Shown here piece by piece: positions 16,300-25,715 of a stretch of 64,000 bases of DNA. Source of the stretch: Sphingomonas sp. UNC305MFCol5.2 (GTDB lineage Bacteria; Pseudomonadota; Alphaproteobacteria; Sphingomonadales; Sphingomonadaceae); the NCBI RefSeq assembly GCF_000712135.1, contig NZ_JOOE01000001.1:248001-312000 (forward strand), read 5' to 3'. The translations under genes were made by a program, and so were the position numbers. The notes beneath the pieces were generated by a model. That model worked only from the letters and a program-made list of their open reading frames with translations, did not search any database and was not told the origin of the DNA. The stretch's first letter is position 1; each line of letters starts with the position of its first letter.

Positions 16300-18386
16300 C
16301 CTGCGATCACCCAGGTGAGCGCGGCGGTGAGACCGATCAGCATGATGAAGGCATAAGTGTAGAGATATCCCGATTGCAGACGCGCCGTGCCGACGCTGCC
16401 GAGCTGAACCAGACGGGCGATGCCGTTGGGTCCGAAGCGGTCGATGGTGCCTTCGTCGCCCGCCTTCCAGAACAGCCGGCCGATCGCGAATGCGGGGCGG
16501 ACGAACAGGAAGTTATAGAGCTCGTCGAAGTACCATTTGTTGAGCAGGAAGGTGTAGAGCACCCGGAAGTTGTCCGCGACGGCGCCGGCGAAGCTGGGCC
16601 GCTTGATGTATGCGTACCAGGCGCCTCCGAAGCCGAGCAGCATCGCGATCGTCGCCGACAGCTTCACCCACAGCGGAACGCCATGCATCGCGTGCATCAG
16701 ATGCGCGTCGAACGCGATCGCGCCATTCCAGAAATGCGCCCCCTCTTCGGCTTCGATGAAGAAGCCGTGGAAGACGAAGCCCGCGGCGATAGCGCCGATC
16801 GACAGCAGGATCAGCGGGACCAGCATCGCCCATGGGCTCTCGTGCGGATGATAGCCCGCCGTGCCTTCGTGCGGCTGATCGTGCAGGATCTCGTGCGCGG
16901 TCGGCGCATGGCCCGCATCTTCCTGCGCAGGCGCATTGTCGTGCACTTCGCCATGATCGTGATGGCCATGCGCATCATGGACTGCGTGCTGGATATGCTC
17001 GGAACCCGCCCAGCGCGGCGTGCCGTAGAAAGTCAGGAAGACCACGCGCCACGAATAGAAGCTGGTGAGCAGGGCTACGAACACGCCGACCCAGAAGGCG
17101 CTGGGAACGCCCGCGGCCCAGGCGGCCTCGATGATCGCGTCCTTCGAGTGGAAGCCGGCGAAGCCGAACGCAGTCGGGTTGCCGAACACCGCGGGGATGC
17201 CGACGCCGGTGATCGCCAGCGTGCCGAACATCATCGTCCAGAAGGTCAGCGGGATGTGCTTACGCAGGCCGCCATAGAAGCGCATGTCCTGCTCATGGTG
17301 CATCGCGTGGATCACTGAGCCGGCGCCGAGGAACAGCAACGCCTTGAAGAAGGCGTGCGTGAACAAATGGAACATCGCCGCGCCATAAGCGCCGACGCCT
17401 GCGGCGAAGAACATGTAGCCGAGCTGCGAGCAGGTCGAATAAGCGATCACGCGCTTGATGTCGGTCTGCACCAGGCCGACCGTCGCGGCGAACAGACAGG
17501 TTGCGGCGCCGACGAAGGTCACCACGCCCATCGCCACCGGGCTCGTCTCGAACATCGGCGACAGGCGGCAGACCATGAACACGCCGGCGGTGACCATCGT
17601 CGCGGCGTGGATCAGCGCCGAAACCGGGGTCGGGCCTTCCATCGCGTCGGGCAACCAGGTGTGAAGGCCGAGCTGCGCCGACTTGCCCATCGCTCCGAGG
17701 AACAGCAGCAGGCAGAGCACGGTCATCGTATCCGCGCGGAACCACAGAAAGCCGATCGTCGAGCCGTGCATGTTGGGCGCGGCGGCGAGGATCTCGTTGA
17801 TCGAGACGGTGCCGAACACGAGATAGGTGCCGAAGATGCCGAGCATGAAGCCGAGATCGCCGACGCGGTTGACCACGAAGGCCTTTATCGCCGCGGCGTT
17901 TGCCGACGGCTTTCGGAACCAGAAGCCGATCAGGAGGTAGGATGCGAGACCCACGCCTTCCCAGCCGAAGAACATCTGGACCAGATTGTCCGCGGTCACG
18001 AGCATCAGCATCGCGAAGGTGAAGAGGCTGAGATAGGCGAAGAAGCGCGGCTGATCCGGGTCCTCGCTCATATAGCCCCAGCTATAGAGGTGGACGAGCG
18101 CCGAGACGCTGGTGATCACGACCAGCATCACCGCAGTGAGCGAATCCACCCGCAGCGCCCATTCGACCTGCAGGGTGCCCGAGGTCATCCAGTTGAGCAC
18201 CGGCACTACGGTCTGCTCCGCGCCGTGCAGGTACTGAATGAAGATCGGCCAGGACAGAGCGCACGAGACGAACAGCGCGCCCGTGGTCAGCGCCTTGGGA
18301 AGCACGCTGCCGAACGCCTTGTTCGACAGGCCGGCGATCACCGCCGCAGCGAGCGGTAGGAATACGATGAGGAGAATCGGCGACAT
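16296..18386 (-). CDS. nuoL: NADH-quinone oxidoreductase subunit L with a His-rich insert
   Basis: This is a 696-residue distal antiporter-like subunit of complex I with about 15 helices and the long lateral helix at the C terminus. Family motifs include [18 protein letters not shown] (conserved Glu near 143), [21 protein letters not shown] and [16 protein letters not shown]. Between the helix ending [14 protein letters not shown] and the next one, residues 464-515 contain 14 histidines with many Asp and Glu, a soluble loop that could bind metal ions. The gene overlaps nuoM by 4 bp and nuoK by 1 bp. Confidence 0.97.
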   Translation of the reverse strand: MSPILLIVFLPLAAAVIAGLSNKAFGSVLPKALTTGALFVSCALSWPIFIQYLHGAEQTVVPVLNWMTSGTLQVEWALRVDSLTAVMLVVITSVSALVHLYSWGYMSEDPDQPRFFAYLSLFTFAMLMLVTADNLVQMFFGWEGVGLASYLLIGFWFRKPSANAAAIKAFVVNRVGDLGFMLGIFGTYLVFGTVSINEILAAAPNMHGSTIGFLWFRADTMTVLCLLLFLGAMGKSAQLGLHTWLPDAMEGPTPVSALIHAATMVTAGVFMVCRLSPMFETSPVAMGVVTFVGAATCLFAATVGLVQTDIKRVIAYSTCSQLGYMFFAAGVGAYGAAMFHLFTHAFFKALLFLGAGSVIHAMHHEQDMRFYGGLRKHIPLTFWTMMFGTLAITGVGIPAVFGNPTAFGFAGFHSKDAIIEAAWAAGVPSAFWVGVFVALLTSFYSWRVVFLTFYGTPRWAGSEHIQHAVHDAHGHHDHGEVHDNAPAQEDAGHAPTAHEILHDQPHEGTAGYHPHESPWAMLVPLILLSIGAIAAGFVFHGFFIEAEEGAHFWNGAIAFDAHLMHAMHGVPLWVKLSATIAMLLGFGGAWYAYIKRPSFAGAVADNFRVLYTFLLNKWYFDELYNFLFVRPAFAIGRLFWKAGDEGTIDRFGPNGIARLVQLGSVGTARLQSGYLYTYAFIMLIGLTAALTWVIAG

Positions 18387-18691
18387 CAGCCCTTCATCCG
18401 ATTGACGTCGTCGACCGAGATCGTGCCCCGGCTACGGAAGTAGATGACGAGAATGGCGAGCCCGATCGCGGCCTCGCCGGCGGCGACGGTCAGCACGAAC
18501 ATCGCGAAGACCTGCCCGACGAGATCGCCCAGCGCCGCCGAGAAGGCGACGAGGTTGAGGTTCACCGCGAGCAGGATGAGCTCGATCGCCATCAGGATGA
18601 CGATGAGGTTCTTGCGGTTCATGAAGATGCCGAGCACCCCCAGCGTGAACAGGATCGCCGAGACGACCAGATAATGGGTGACGCCGATCAT
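18386..18691 (-). CDS. nuoK: NADH-quinone oxidoreductase subunit K
   Basis: This is a 101-residue, three-helix subunit of the complex I membrane arm. Conserved acidic residues lie in the helices [17 protein letters not shown] and [18 protein letters not shown] (Glu in both), which belong to the proton path near the quinone site. It starts at the ATG at 18691 ([10 protein letters not shown]). This ATG lies at the right edge of an inserted repeat, and the preceding 37-codon remnant frame ends in an ATGA overlap with it. Length is normal, so the insertion did not damage the gene. Confidence 0.96.
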   Translation of the reverse strand: MIGVTHYLVVSAILFTLGVLGIFMNRKNLIVILMAIELILLAVNLNLVAFSAALGDLVGQVFAMFVLTVAAGEAAIGLAILVIYFRSRGTISVDDVNRMKG

Positions 18692-18800
18692 GCCCGGATT
18701 CCGTTCGTTTCGAGCGAAGTCGAGAAACCGGGGCAGGCGACGGACAAGCGCTTCTCGACTGCGCTCGAAGCGAACGGGTTTTGATGGGTGACGCCGATCA
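18674..18800. repeat. Inserted palindromic repeat flanked by a 17 bp direct duplication of nuoK
   Basis: ATGGGTGACGCCGATCA occurs at 18674-18690 and again at 18784-18800. Between the copies are 93 bp holding two imperfect inverted arms (CGTTCGTTTCGAGCGAAGTC and its near reverse complement, which begins at CGCTTCTCGACTGCGC). The flanking duplication with an inverted-repeat core resembles a MITE-like or REP insertion with target duplication. Confidence 0.75.
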
Positions 18801-18801
18801 C
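18688..18801 (-). other. Remnant micro-ORF (37 codons) made from a duplicated nuoK 5' end plus repeat
   Basis: A GTG at 18801, overlapping the nuoJ stop as GTGA, opens a frame starting with the same residues as nuoK (V/M-IGVTH). It runs through the inserted repeat and stops at a TGA that overlaps the nuoK ATG as ATGA. It looks like the ancestral nuoK start left behind after insertion, and it keeps translational coupling from nuoJ to nuoK. No function is inferred for the peptide. Confidence 0.6.
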
Positions 18802-19409
18802 AGCTCGACCCCCTGCCCGACCGGCGGGTTCATGTTGCGGGTAGCGTCCTTGGCGCGGCGGTTGATCTGGCGGTTGATGTTCTGCGGGCGGACGTCGCTG
18901 CGCTGACGATAGGTCAGCACGATCGCGCCGATCATCGCGACCAGCAGCACGAGGCCGGCGCCTTCGAACACGAACAGGTAGCGCGTGTAGAGCAATTGCC
19001 CGATCGCCTCGATATTGGGCATGCCCGCGTCGATCGGGGCGATGCGGCGGCCGAGCTGCAACCCGCCCGCGCTATAGGCCCCGATGGCGACGATGATCTC
19101 GGCAACCAGTGCCACCGCAAGCAGCAACCCGATCGCGGCATAGCGCATCACACCCGCGCGCAGCTCGGCGAAGTCGATGTTGAGCATCATCACGACGAAC
19201 AGGAAGAGCACCGCGACCGCGCCGACATAGACGATGACGAGCAGCATCGCGATGAACTCGGCGCCCGCGAGCACCATCAGCCCCGCCGCGTTGAAGAATG
19301 CGAGGATCAGCCAGAGCACAGAATGCACCGGATTGCGCGACAGGATCGTCATCGCCCCGGAGGCAATGACGACGATCGCGAACAGATAGAAGGCGAGAAG
19401 CTGGATCAC
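18798..19409 (-). CDS. nuoJ: NADH-quinone oxidoreductase subunit J
   Basis: This is a 203-residue membrane-arm subunit of complex I with five helices. Typical segments are [29 protein letters not shown] (the helix that carries the pi-bulge in structures) and [19 protein letters not shown]. The C-terminal tail contains [14 protein letters not shown], a polar extension seen in alphaproteobacterial NuoJ. The stop overlaps the duplicated nuoK-like GTG. It is 33 bp downstream of nuoI, the only sizeable gap in the complex I run apart from the inserted repeat. Confidence 0.96.
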   Translation of the reverse strand: MIQLLAFYLFAIVVIASGAMTILSRNPVHSVLWLILAFFNAAGLMVLAGAEFIAMLLVIVYVGAVAVLFLFVVMMLNIDFAELRAGVMRYAAIGLLLAVALVAEIIVAIGAYSAGGLQLGRRIAPIDAGMPNIEAIGQLLYTRYLFVFEGAGLVLLVAMIGAIVLTYRQRSDVRPQNINRQINRRAKDATRNMNPPVGQGVEL

Positions 19410-19442
19410 GGAATCTGGCGGCCCCTGACGATTGCGGTGCGC

Positions 19443-19928
19443 TTAACGGTACGGTGCATCGGCGGCAAGGTTCGCGGCGATCGCGCGCTCCCAGCGGTCG
19501 CCATTCGCGAGCAGCTTGTTTTTGTCGTAGATCAGCTCCTCGCGGGTCTCGGTCGAGAATTCGAAGTTCGGCCCTTCGACGATCGCATCGACCGGGCACG
19601 CCTCCTGGCAGAGCCCGCAATAGATGCACTTGGTCATGTCGATGTCGTAGCGCGTCGTGCGGCGGCTGCCGTCGTCGCGCGGCTCGGCCTCGATCGTAAT
19701 CGCCAGCGCCGGGCACACCGCCTCGCACAGCTTGCACGCGATGCAGCGCTCTTCGCCATTGGCATAGCGGCGGAGCGCATGCTCGCCGCGGAAGCGGGGC
19801 GAGATCGGGTTCTTCTCGTACGGATAGTTGATCGTCGCCTTTGGCTTGAAGAAGTACCGCAAGGTCAGCCAGTGCGCCTTGATGAACTCCCACAAGGTGT
19901 AGGATCGGACGAGTTGGGCGATGCTCAT
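19443..19928 (-). CDS. nuoI: NADH-quinone oxidoreductase subunit I
   Basis: This 161-residue ferredoxin-like subunit carries two [4Fe-4S] clusters (N6a/N6b) on the way to N2. Both CxxCxxCxxxCP motifs are present: [18 protein letters not shown] and [18 protein letters not shown]. The N-terminal amphipathic helix ([20 protein letters not shown]) anchors it at the membrane. The ATG at 19928 is preferred over one 8 codons upstream because it forms an ATGA overlap with the nuoH stop and homologs start MSIAQL-like. Confidence 0.97.
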   Translation of the reverse strand: MSIAQLVRSYTLWEFIKAHWLTLRYFFKPKATINYPYEKNPISPRFRGEHALRRYANGEERCIACKLCEAVCPALAITIEAEPRDDGSRRTTRYDIDMTKCIYCGLCQEACPVDAIVEGPNFEFSTETREELIYDKNKLLANGDRWERAIAANLAADAPYR

Positions 19929-20995
19929 GCGGCGAATCCAACCCGGGCCCACATCAGGTACCCGGAAACGAGGAACACGAAGATCAGCGACAGCGGCAGG
20001 AAGATCTTCCAGCCCAGCCGCATCAGCTGGTCGTAGCGATAGCGCGGGACCGTCGCCTTCACCCAGCTGAACACGAAGAAGAAGAACAGGATCTTGGCGA
20101 ACAGCCAGAGGATCCCCGGTACCACGATGTTCGGGAAAAAGCCGAGGAATGGCATGTCGAGCGGCGCGAGATAGCCACCCCAGAAGAGCGTTGCGTTAAG
20201 CGTGCACATCAGCAGCACGTTGGCATATTCGCCGAGCCAGTAGAGCGCGAAGCTCATCGACGAATATTCGGTCTGATAGCCCGCGACGAGCTCGGACTCG
20301 GCCTCGGTGAGGTCGAACGGTGCGCGCTGGGTCTCGGCGAGCGACGAGATGAAGAACACCACGGCCATCGGGAACAGCAACGGGTTGAAGCCGAAGCCAT
20401 TGAGCACACCGAAGACATGGCCCTTCTGTGCTTCTACGATGCCGCCGAGGTTGAACGTCCCTGCCCACAGCACGACCGAGATCAGGACGAAGCCGATCGA
20501 GACCTCATACGACACCATCTGCGCCGCGGCGCGGATCGCCGAATAGAACGGGTATTTCGAGTTGGACGACCAGCCTGCGAGGATGATCCCGTACACGCCG
20601 AGCGACGAAGCCGCGAGGATGTAGAGCAGGCCGACATTGATGTTGGAGAGCACCACGCCCGCCTGCCACGGCACCACCGCCCACACGATCAGCGCGACCG
20701 TGAAGGTGATGATCGGCGCGATCAGGAACAAAGTCTTGTTGGCGCTCGACGGGATGATCGTTTCCTGGAGGAACACCTTCAGGCCGTCGGCGAAGCTCTG
20801 CAGCAGGCCGAACGGGCCGACCACGTTGGGGCCGCGCCGCAGCGCCATCGCCGCCCAGATCTTCCGGTCGGCATAGATGATCATCGCCACCGCCAGCATC
20901 AGCGGCAATGCGATCACGAGGATGCCGACGATCGTCGCGACGAACCACGCCCAGCCGAACGGGAGACCGATGGTGTTCTGGAAAAAGGCGGTCAT
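19925..20995 (-). CDS. nuoH: NADH-quinone oxidoreductase subunit H
   Basis: This is a 356-residue membrane subunit of about eight helices that forms the quinone chamber with NuoB and NuoD. Signature segments include [20 protein letters not shown], the [20 protein letters not shown] loop with its acidic residues, and the C-terminal [14 protein letters not shown]. The ATG at 20995 gives MTAFFQN and overlaps the nuoG stop by four bases. The stop overlaps nuoI in the same manner. Confidence 0.97.
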   Translation of the reverse strand: MTAFFQNTIGLPFGWAWFVATIVGILVIALPLMLAVAMIIYADRKIWAAMALRRGPNVVGPFGLLQSFADGLKVFLQETIIPSSANKTLFLIAPIITFTVALIVWAVVPWQAGVVLSNINVGLLYILAASSLGVYGIILAGWSSNSKYPFYSAIRAAAQMVSYEVSIGFVLISVVLWAGTFNLGGIVEAQKGHVFGVLNGFGFNPLLFPMAVVFFISSLAETQRAPFDLTEAESELVAGYQTEYSSMSFALYWLGEYANVLLMCTLNATLFWGGYLAPLDMPFLGFFPNIVVPGILWLFAKILFFFFVFSWVKATVPRYRYDQLMRLGWKIFLPLSLIFVFLVSGYLMWARVGFAA

Positions 20996-23007
20996 TCCGC
21001 GGCCTCCGCGAAGTCTTCGCCATGGACCAGTTCGGCCGAGCAGCGCTGCATCGTCGGCGATGCGCGGCAGATCGCGTTGGTCAGATAGAAATCGGCGATC
21101 GGATAATTGACCGGGCCGCTGGCCTTGGCGGCGAGCTTGGGCGCCTTCCACGCGAAGGTCACCAGGCCCTCCCGCCCCAGTTCCGGCACTTCGGACGCCA
21201 TCGCCGCGCGCAGCTCGTCGAAGCTGTCGAACGGCAGCGTGCGGCCGAGCTTGTCGGAGAGCGCGCGCAGGATCGACCAGTCCTCGCGCGCGTCGCCCGG
21301 CGCGAACACCGCGCGTTCGGCACGCTGGACGCGGCCCTCGAGGTTCACATAGGTGCCCGCCTTCTCGGCATAGGTCGCGCCCGGCAGGATCACATCGGCA
21401 TGATGCGCGCCCTTGTCGCCGTGATGGCCGACGAACACCTTGAAGCTGTTCGCGAACTTGTCGAAATCGACTTCGTCGGCGCCGAGGAAGAAAGCGAGCT
21501 TCGGGTTCGCCGCGACGATATCGGCGATGCCGCCCTTCTGCGCGAAGCCCAACATCAGCGCGCCCATTCGCGCCGCGGCAATATGGACAACACCGAAGCC
21601 GTTCCAGGCAGTACCGTCCTCGAGCGTGCGCACCAGCTTCATCGGCTCGACCAGCGCCAGCGCCGCGCCGAAGCCCGCACCCAGCGCACCCGGGCCGACG
21701 ATGACGAGTGGCTTCTTCGCGCCGTCGAACGCCTGCGCCACCTGATCGGGCAGCTTGCCGAGCAGCGAAAGATCGTTGCCGAGCCATTCGAGCTTGTAGG
21801 TGAGATCGGTCTCGGGCCCGATCGCGAAGACCTTGGCGCCCTTCTTGATCGCCTTGCGGACGCGCGTGTTGATCAGCGGCGCCTCCCAGCGGAGGTTGCT
21901 GCCGATCAGCAGGATCGCATCGGCATCCTCGACGCCGGCGATGGTCGGGTTGAACGCCACCGCGCCGAGGCTCGATACGTCATAGTCCATGCCGGTCTGG
22001 CGGCTCTCGATCAGCTCCGAGCCGAGCCCCCTGAGCAGCGCCTTGGCGGCGTACATCGTCTCGGCATCGAGCAGGTCGCCGGCAATGGCCGCGACGCTGG
22101 AGCCCGCATTGACCGCGGCGATGGCATCGAACGCTTCGTCCCAGCTCGCTTCGACCAGCTTGCCACCCTTGCGGATGAACGGACGGTCGAGCCGGCGGCG
22201 GACGAGCGCGTCGACATGATAGCGGGTCTTGTCGTGCGCCCACTCCTCGTTGACGTCCTCGTTGATCCGCGGAAGCACGCGCATCACCTGGCGGCCGCGG
22301 CTGTCGAGGCGGATATTGGTGCCCACGGCATCCATCACGTCGATCGACAGGTTCCGCTTGAGCTCCCAGGGGCGGTATTCGAACGCCACCGGCTTGTGCG
22401 TCAGCGCGCCCACCGGGCAGAGATCGACAGTGTTCCCCGAAAGCTCGCTCTTGAATGCCTTTTCGAGATAGGTCGTGATCTGCATGTCCTCGCCGCGATA
22501 GATCGCGCCGATCTCGTCCACGCCGGCCACTTCCTCGCCGAAACGGACGCAGCGGGTGCACTGGATGCAGCGGGTCATGATCGTCTTGATGATCGGACCC
22601 ATGTACTTCTCGGTCACCGCCCGCTTGTTCTCGGTGTAGCGGCTATGGCCCTTGCCATAGGCGATCGACTGGTCCTGCAGGTCGCACTCGCCGCCCTGAT
22701 CGCAGATCGGGCAATCGAGCGGATGGTTGATCAGCAGGAATTCCATCACGCCTTCGCGCGCTGCCTTCACCATCTGGCTGTCGGTGCGGATCTCCTGCCC
22801 CTCGGCGGCGGGCAGCGCGCACGAAGCCTGGGGCTTGGGCGGCCCCGGCTTCACTTCGACCAGGCACATGCGGCAATTGCCGGCGATGCTCAGCCGCTCG
22901 TGATAGCAGAAGCGTGGAATCTCCTTGCCCGCGGCTTCGCAAGCCTGGAGCACCGTCGCGCCCTGCGGCACCTCGACTTCGATTCCGTCTACTTTGAGCT
23001 TGGGCAT
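20992..23007 (-). CDS. nuoG: NADH-quinone oxidoreductase subunit G
   Basis: This is the 671-residue iron-sulfur subunit of the peripheral arm. A [2Fe-2S] domain comes first ([20 protein letters not shown] plus a later Cys). The His-ligated [4Fe-4S] site follows ([19 protein letters not shown]), then [16 protein letters not shown] and a molybdopterin-oxidoreductase-like domain without cofactor. Length is typical of alphaproteobacteria and mitochondria, shorter than the enteric form of about 900. The start ATG at 23007 shares one base with the nuoF stop (TAATG). Confidence 0.97.
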   Translation of the reverse strand: MPKLKVDGIEVEVPQGATVLQACEAAGKEIPRFCYHERLSIAGNCRMCLVEVKPGPPKPQASCALPAAEGQEIRTDSQMVKAAREGVMEFLLINHPLDCPICDQGGECDLQDQSIAYGKGHSRYTENKRAVTEKYMGPIIKTIMTRCIQCTRCVRFGEEVAGVDEIGAIYRGEDMQITTYLEKAFKSELSGNTVDLCPVGALTHKPVAFEYRPWELKRNLSIDVMDAVGTNIRLDSRGRQVMRVLPRINEDVNEEWAHDKTRYHVDALVRRRLDRPFIRKGGKLVEASWDEAFDAIAAVNAGSSVAAIAGDLLDAETMYAAKALLRGLGSELIESRQTGMDYDVSSLGAVAFNPTIAGVEDADAILLIGSNLRWEAPLINTRVRKAIKKGAKVFAIGPETDLTYKLEWLGNDLSLLGKLPDQVAQAFDGAKKPLVIVGPGALGAGFGAALALVEPMKLVRTLEDGTAWNGFGVVHIAAARMGALMLGFAQKGGIADIVAANPKLAFFLGADEVDFDKFANSFKVFVGHHGDKGAHHADVILPGATYAEKAGTYVNLEGRVQRAERAVFAPGDAREDWSILRALSDKLGRTLPFDSFDELRAAMASEVPELGREGLVTFAWKAPKLAAKASGPVNYPIADFYLTNAICRASPTMQRCSAELVHGEDFAEAAE

Positions 23008-24311
23008 TATTCGGCTGCTTCCTGCATCGACGCCTCGCCGGTGCCGCTGCGTTCGTTGATCCGCCGCTCCATCTCGGGGCGGAAATGGCGGATCAGGCCC
23101 TGGATCGGCCAGGCCGCAGCATCGCCGAGCGCACAGATGGTATGGCCTTCGACCTGCTTGGTGACCTGATAGAGCGTATCGATCTCGCTGATGTCGGCGT
23201 CGCCGGTGCGCATCCGCTCCATCACGCGCCACATCCAGCCGGTGCCTTCGCGGCACGGGGTGCACTGACCACAGCTCTCATGCTTGTAGAAGTAGGACAG
23301 GCGCGAGATCGCACGAACGATGTCGGTCGACTTGTCCATGACGATCACCGCCGCGGTGCCGAGGCCCGAGCCGACGCCGCGCAGTCCGTCGAAATCCATC
23401 GCGCAGTCCATGATCTGCGCCGCGGGGACGAGCGGCACCGAGGAGCCGCCCGGAATCACGGCGAGCAGATTGTCCCAGCCGCCGCGGATGCCGCCGCAAT
23501 GCTTCTCGATCAGCTCGCGGAACGGGATGCTCATCGCTTCCTCGACCACGCACGGCTTGTTCACATGGCCGCTGATCTGGAAGAGCTTGGTGCCCTTGTT
23601 GTTCTCCGCGCCGAAGCTCGCGAACCATTCGGGCCCGCGCCGCAGGATCGTCGGGACGACCGCGATCGACTCGACGTTGTTGACCGTGGTCGGGCAGCCA
23701 TAGAGGCCCGCACCCGCCGGGAACGGGGGCTTGAGCCGCGGCTGGCCCTTCTTGCCCTCGAGGCTTTCGAGCATCGCGGTCTCTTCGCCGCAGATATAGG
23801 CGCCGGCGCCGCGATGGACGAAGACGTCGAAGTCATAGCCCGAGCCCGCGGCATTCTTGCCGAGCATGCCCGCGTCATAAGCCTCGGCCACCGCCGCGAA
23901 GAGCGTCTCCGCCTCGCGGATATATTCGCCGCGGATATAGATGTACGCGGCGCGGGCGCGCATCGCGAAGCCGGCGATCAGCGCGCCTTCGATCAATTTG
24001 TGCGGATCGTGGCGGATGATTTCGCGATCCTTGCACGAGCCGGGTTCGGACTCGTCGGCATTGATCACCAGGAAATTGGGCCGGTCGGGCCGCGGCTCCT
24101 TGGGCATGAACGACCATTTGGTGCCGGTCGGGAAGCCCGCCCCGCCGCGCCCACGCAGGCCCGAGGCCTTGATGCGGTCGATGATCGTGTCCTGCCCGAT
24201 CGCCATCAGGCCCTTGGTATTGTCCCAATCGCCGCGCTTCAGCGCAGCCGACAGGTTCCACGGCTGGAAGCCGTAGACGTTGGTGAAGATGCGGTCCTTG
24301 TCCTGCAGCAT
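23007..24311 (-). CDS. nuoF: NADH-quinone oxidoreductase subunit F (NADH/FMN-binding)
   Basis: This 434-residue subunit oxidises NADH and holds FMN and cluster N3. Key segments are [19 protein letters not shown] (FMN/NADH-binding Gly-rich loop), [27 protein letters not shown] and the [4Fe-4S] motif [15 protein letters not shown] followed by [13 protein letters not shown]. It starts at the ATG at 24311, one base after the stop of the 57-residue gene upstream. All cofactor ligands seen in the family are present. Confidence 0.98.
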   Translation of the reverse strand: MLQDKDRIFTNVYGFQPWNLSAALKRGDWDNTKGLMAIGQDTIIDRIKASGLRGRGGAGFPTGTKWSFMPKEPRPDRPNFLVINADESEPGSCKDREIIRHDPHKLIEGALIAGFAMRARAAYIYIRGEYIREAETLFAAVAEAYDAGMLGKNAAGSGYDFDVFVHRGAGAYICGEETAMLESLEGKKGQPRLKPPFPAGAGLYGCPTTVNNVESIAVVPTILRRGPEWFASFGAENNKGTKLFQISGHVNKPCVVEEAMSIPFRELIEKHCGGIRGGWDNLLAVIPGGSSVPLVPAAQIMDCAMDFDGLRGVGSGLGTAAVIVMDKSTDIVRAISRLSYFYKHESCGQCTPCREGTGWMWRVMERMRTGDADISEIDTLYQVTKQVEGHTICALGDAAAWPIQGLIRHFRPEMERRINERSGTGEASMQEAAE

Positions 24312-24312
24312 C

Positions 24313-24486
24313 CTAGCGCCCCCGCCCCACCATCTTCTGGATCAGGATATAGGCCACCACCGCAAGGCCGATCAGGATCACGATCCCGAGCAGCTTGAAG
24401 GCGATCTTGAGCACCCAGCCGCCGATCACGAGCGCCCCGATCACCGCAAGGATGACGAACAGCAGGTTCTTGGTGTCCTGGCTCAT
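24313..24486 (-). CDS. Small two-helix membrane protein inside the nuo operon (57 aa)
   Basis: The ATG at 24486 overlaps the nuoE stop (ATGA), and the TAG ends one base before the nuoF start, so the gene is tightly coupled on both sides. The product is 57 residues: MSQDTKNLL, a hydrophobic helix [18 protein letters not shown], a short break, then [19 protein letters not shown] and a basic tail QKMVGRGR. It resembles no standard NuoA-N subunit. Candidate roles are a lineage-specific complex I accessory or assembly factor, inferred from position only. Confidence 0.7.
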   Translation of the reverse strand: MSQDTKNLLFVILAVIGALVIGGWVLKIAFKLLGIVILIGLAVVAYILIQKMVGRGR

Positions 24487-25154
24487 GCCCATTCCCCGCG
24501 ATAATCGTGGTTCTCGGTCACCATCGCGGTGAGGTTGGTGGTGCCGCCGGCGGCTTCGACGGTGTGTCGGCCCGGTTCCTGCGTGCCGGTCTTGGGCTGC
24601 TCGCCCTTGGCCAGCGCATCGAGGATCGCGACGGTGCGGTCGTAATCGAGATCCTCGTAATTATCGTCGTTGATCTGCACCATCGGCGCCGAGGCGCAGC
24701 TGCCCAGGCACTCGACCTCGGTCAGCGTGAACATCCCGTCGGCGGTGGTATGGCCCTTGTGCATGCCGCGGCTCTTGCACGCCGCCAGCACGTCGTCGCT
24801 CCCGCGCAGCATGCACGGCGTCGTGCCGCAGACCTGCACGTGATAGCGGCCGACGGGCACGAGATTGAACATCGTGTAGAAAGTCGCGACTTCGAATACG
24901 CGGATGTACGGCAGCTCCAGCTCGCGCGCGACGAACTCGATCACCGGCACAGGCAGCCAGCCCTGCGTATTGGTCTCCGCGCCGACCTGCCGCTGGGCCA
25001 GATCGAGAAACGGGAGCGTGCACGACATCTGCCGGCCCGCCGGATAGCGGCCGAGGATTTCCCTGGCCTTCTCGGCATTCTCGGCCGTCCACGCGAACGC
25101 GCCCCAGCGCGCGCGGGTCTCGGCCTCGTCGGGAAGTTGTGGGGCGTCAGCCAT
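24483..25154 (-). CDS. nuoE: NADH-quinone oxidoreductase subunit E
   Basis: This is a 223-residue thioredoxin-like [2Fe-2S] subunit (cluster N1a). The four cysteines lie in QVCGTTPCMLRG and ECLGSCASAPMVQIN. The N-terminal helical region (RYPAGRQMSCTLPFLDLAQRQ) is typical. The C-terminal tail after about residue 180 (GEQPKTGTQEPGRHTVEAAG) is a Thr/Gly/Pro-rich extension common in alphaproteobacteria. Its start overlaps the NTF2-like gene stop by one base, and its stop overlaps the 57-residue gene by four. Confidence 0.97.
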   Translation of the reverse strand: MADAPQLPDEAETRARWGAFAWTAENAEKAREILGRYPAGRQMSCTLPFLDLAQRQVGAETNTQGWLPVPVIEFVARELELPYIRVFEVATFYTMFNLVPVGRYHVQVCGTTPCMLRGSDDVLAACKSRGMHKGHTTADGMFTLTEVECLGSCASAPMVQINDDNYEDLDYDRTVAILDALAKGEQPKTGTQEPGRHTVEAAGGTTNLTAMVTENHDYRGEWA

Positions 25155-25513
25155 CAGCGAATGAACTCCACCCGATCGACCTTGTCGTCGGAGAACGAAT
25201 AGATGGACATCACCTCGAACGGCTCTGCCTCAGGGGAACGCGCGACCTTCTCGTGCAGCACGACGGTATCGCCGAGCGCGTAGGACGTGAGGATTTCCGC
25301 GCGATTGCCGGGGAATTCGGCGAAAATCGCCTTGAGCCCCGAACGCACGCCTTCACGGCCCTCGCGCAGCACCGCGCCGCGATAAGTCGCCTCGCACGCG
25401 CCCTCGGTCATCAGCGCGACGTAACCGTCGGCGTCCTGCGCATTGTAGCGCTCGATCATCGCGTGCGCGGTGGCGATGCGGTTGGCGGCGGGAATCTGCT
25501 GTGCGTCAGCCAT
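25154..25513 (-). CDS. NTF2-like/SnoaL-fold protein in the nuo operon
   Basis: This 119-residue protein has the pattern of the cone-shaped alpha+beta NTF2-like fold: helix AHAMIERYNAQDADGYVALMTEGA, then strands with EILTSYALGDTVVLHEKVAR and FEVMSIYSFSDDKVDRVEFIR. It resembles the SnoaL-like 'nuclear transport factor 2' steroid-isomerase-type proteins. The ATG at 25513 lies inside the end of the 69-residue gene (8 bp overlap), and the stop overlaps nuoE (TGATG). No catalytic residue can be assigned. An unrelated hitchhiker or a complex I accessory role are both possible. Confidence 0.8.
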   Translation of the reverse strand: MADAQQIPAANRIATAHAMIERYNAQDADGYVALMTEGACEATYRGAVLREGREGVRSGLKAIFAEFPGNRAEILTSYALGDTVVLHEKVARSPEAEPFEVMSIYSFSDDKVDRVEFIR

Positions 25514-25715
25514 TCGCCACACTCGAATTGCCCTGGGTTGTCGAGAGCCACGCACTGATCAACACAGACGCCACGATGCCGAACGCGGCGATATCGTTCA
25601 CCCAACCCCCAACCGGAAGATATCCCGCGAGAATTGCCGACAACGCGGCGGTGCATCCAAGCAGCAGCGCCGCGCGAACCGCTTTGCCGTTGCTACTGGT
25701 CAGGAACTCACTCAC
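25506..25715 (-). CDS. Small membrane protein between nuoD and nuoE (69 aa)
   Basis: Starts at a GTG (25715) that overlaps the nuoD stop as GTGA; a second GTG two codons later is also possible. The 69-residue product has two hydrophobic helices, [21 protein letters not shown] and [18 protein letters not shown], separated by PVGGWVN. It ends within the NTF2-like gene start. I do not recognise it. Translational coupling on both sides and coding-like composition support a real gene. Function unknown. Confidence 0.6.
   Translation of the reverse strand: MSEFLTSSNGKAVRAALLLGCTAALSAILAGYLPVGGWVNDIAAFGIVASVLISAWLSTTQGNSSVANG

Noticed and set aside
14725..16356. 543-codon open frame on the plus strand antisense to nuoM
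   Set aside because: Charged, repeat-poor sequence with no domain, opposite a well-conserved NuoM.
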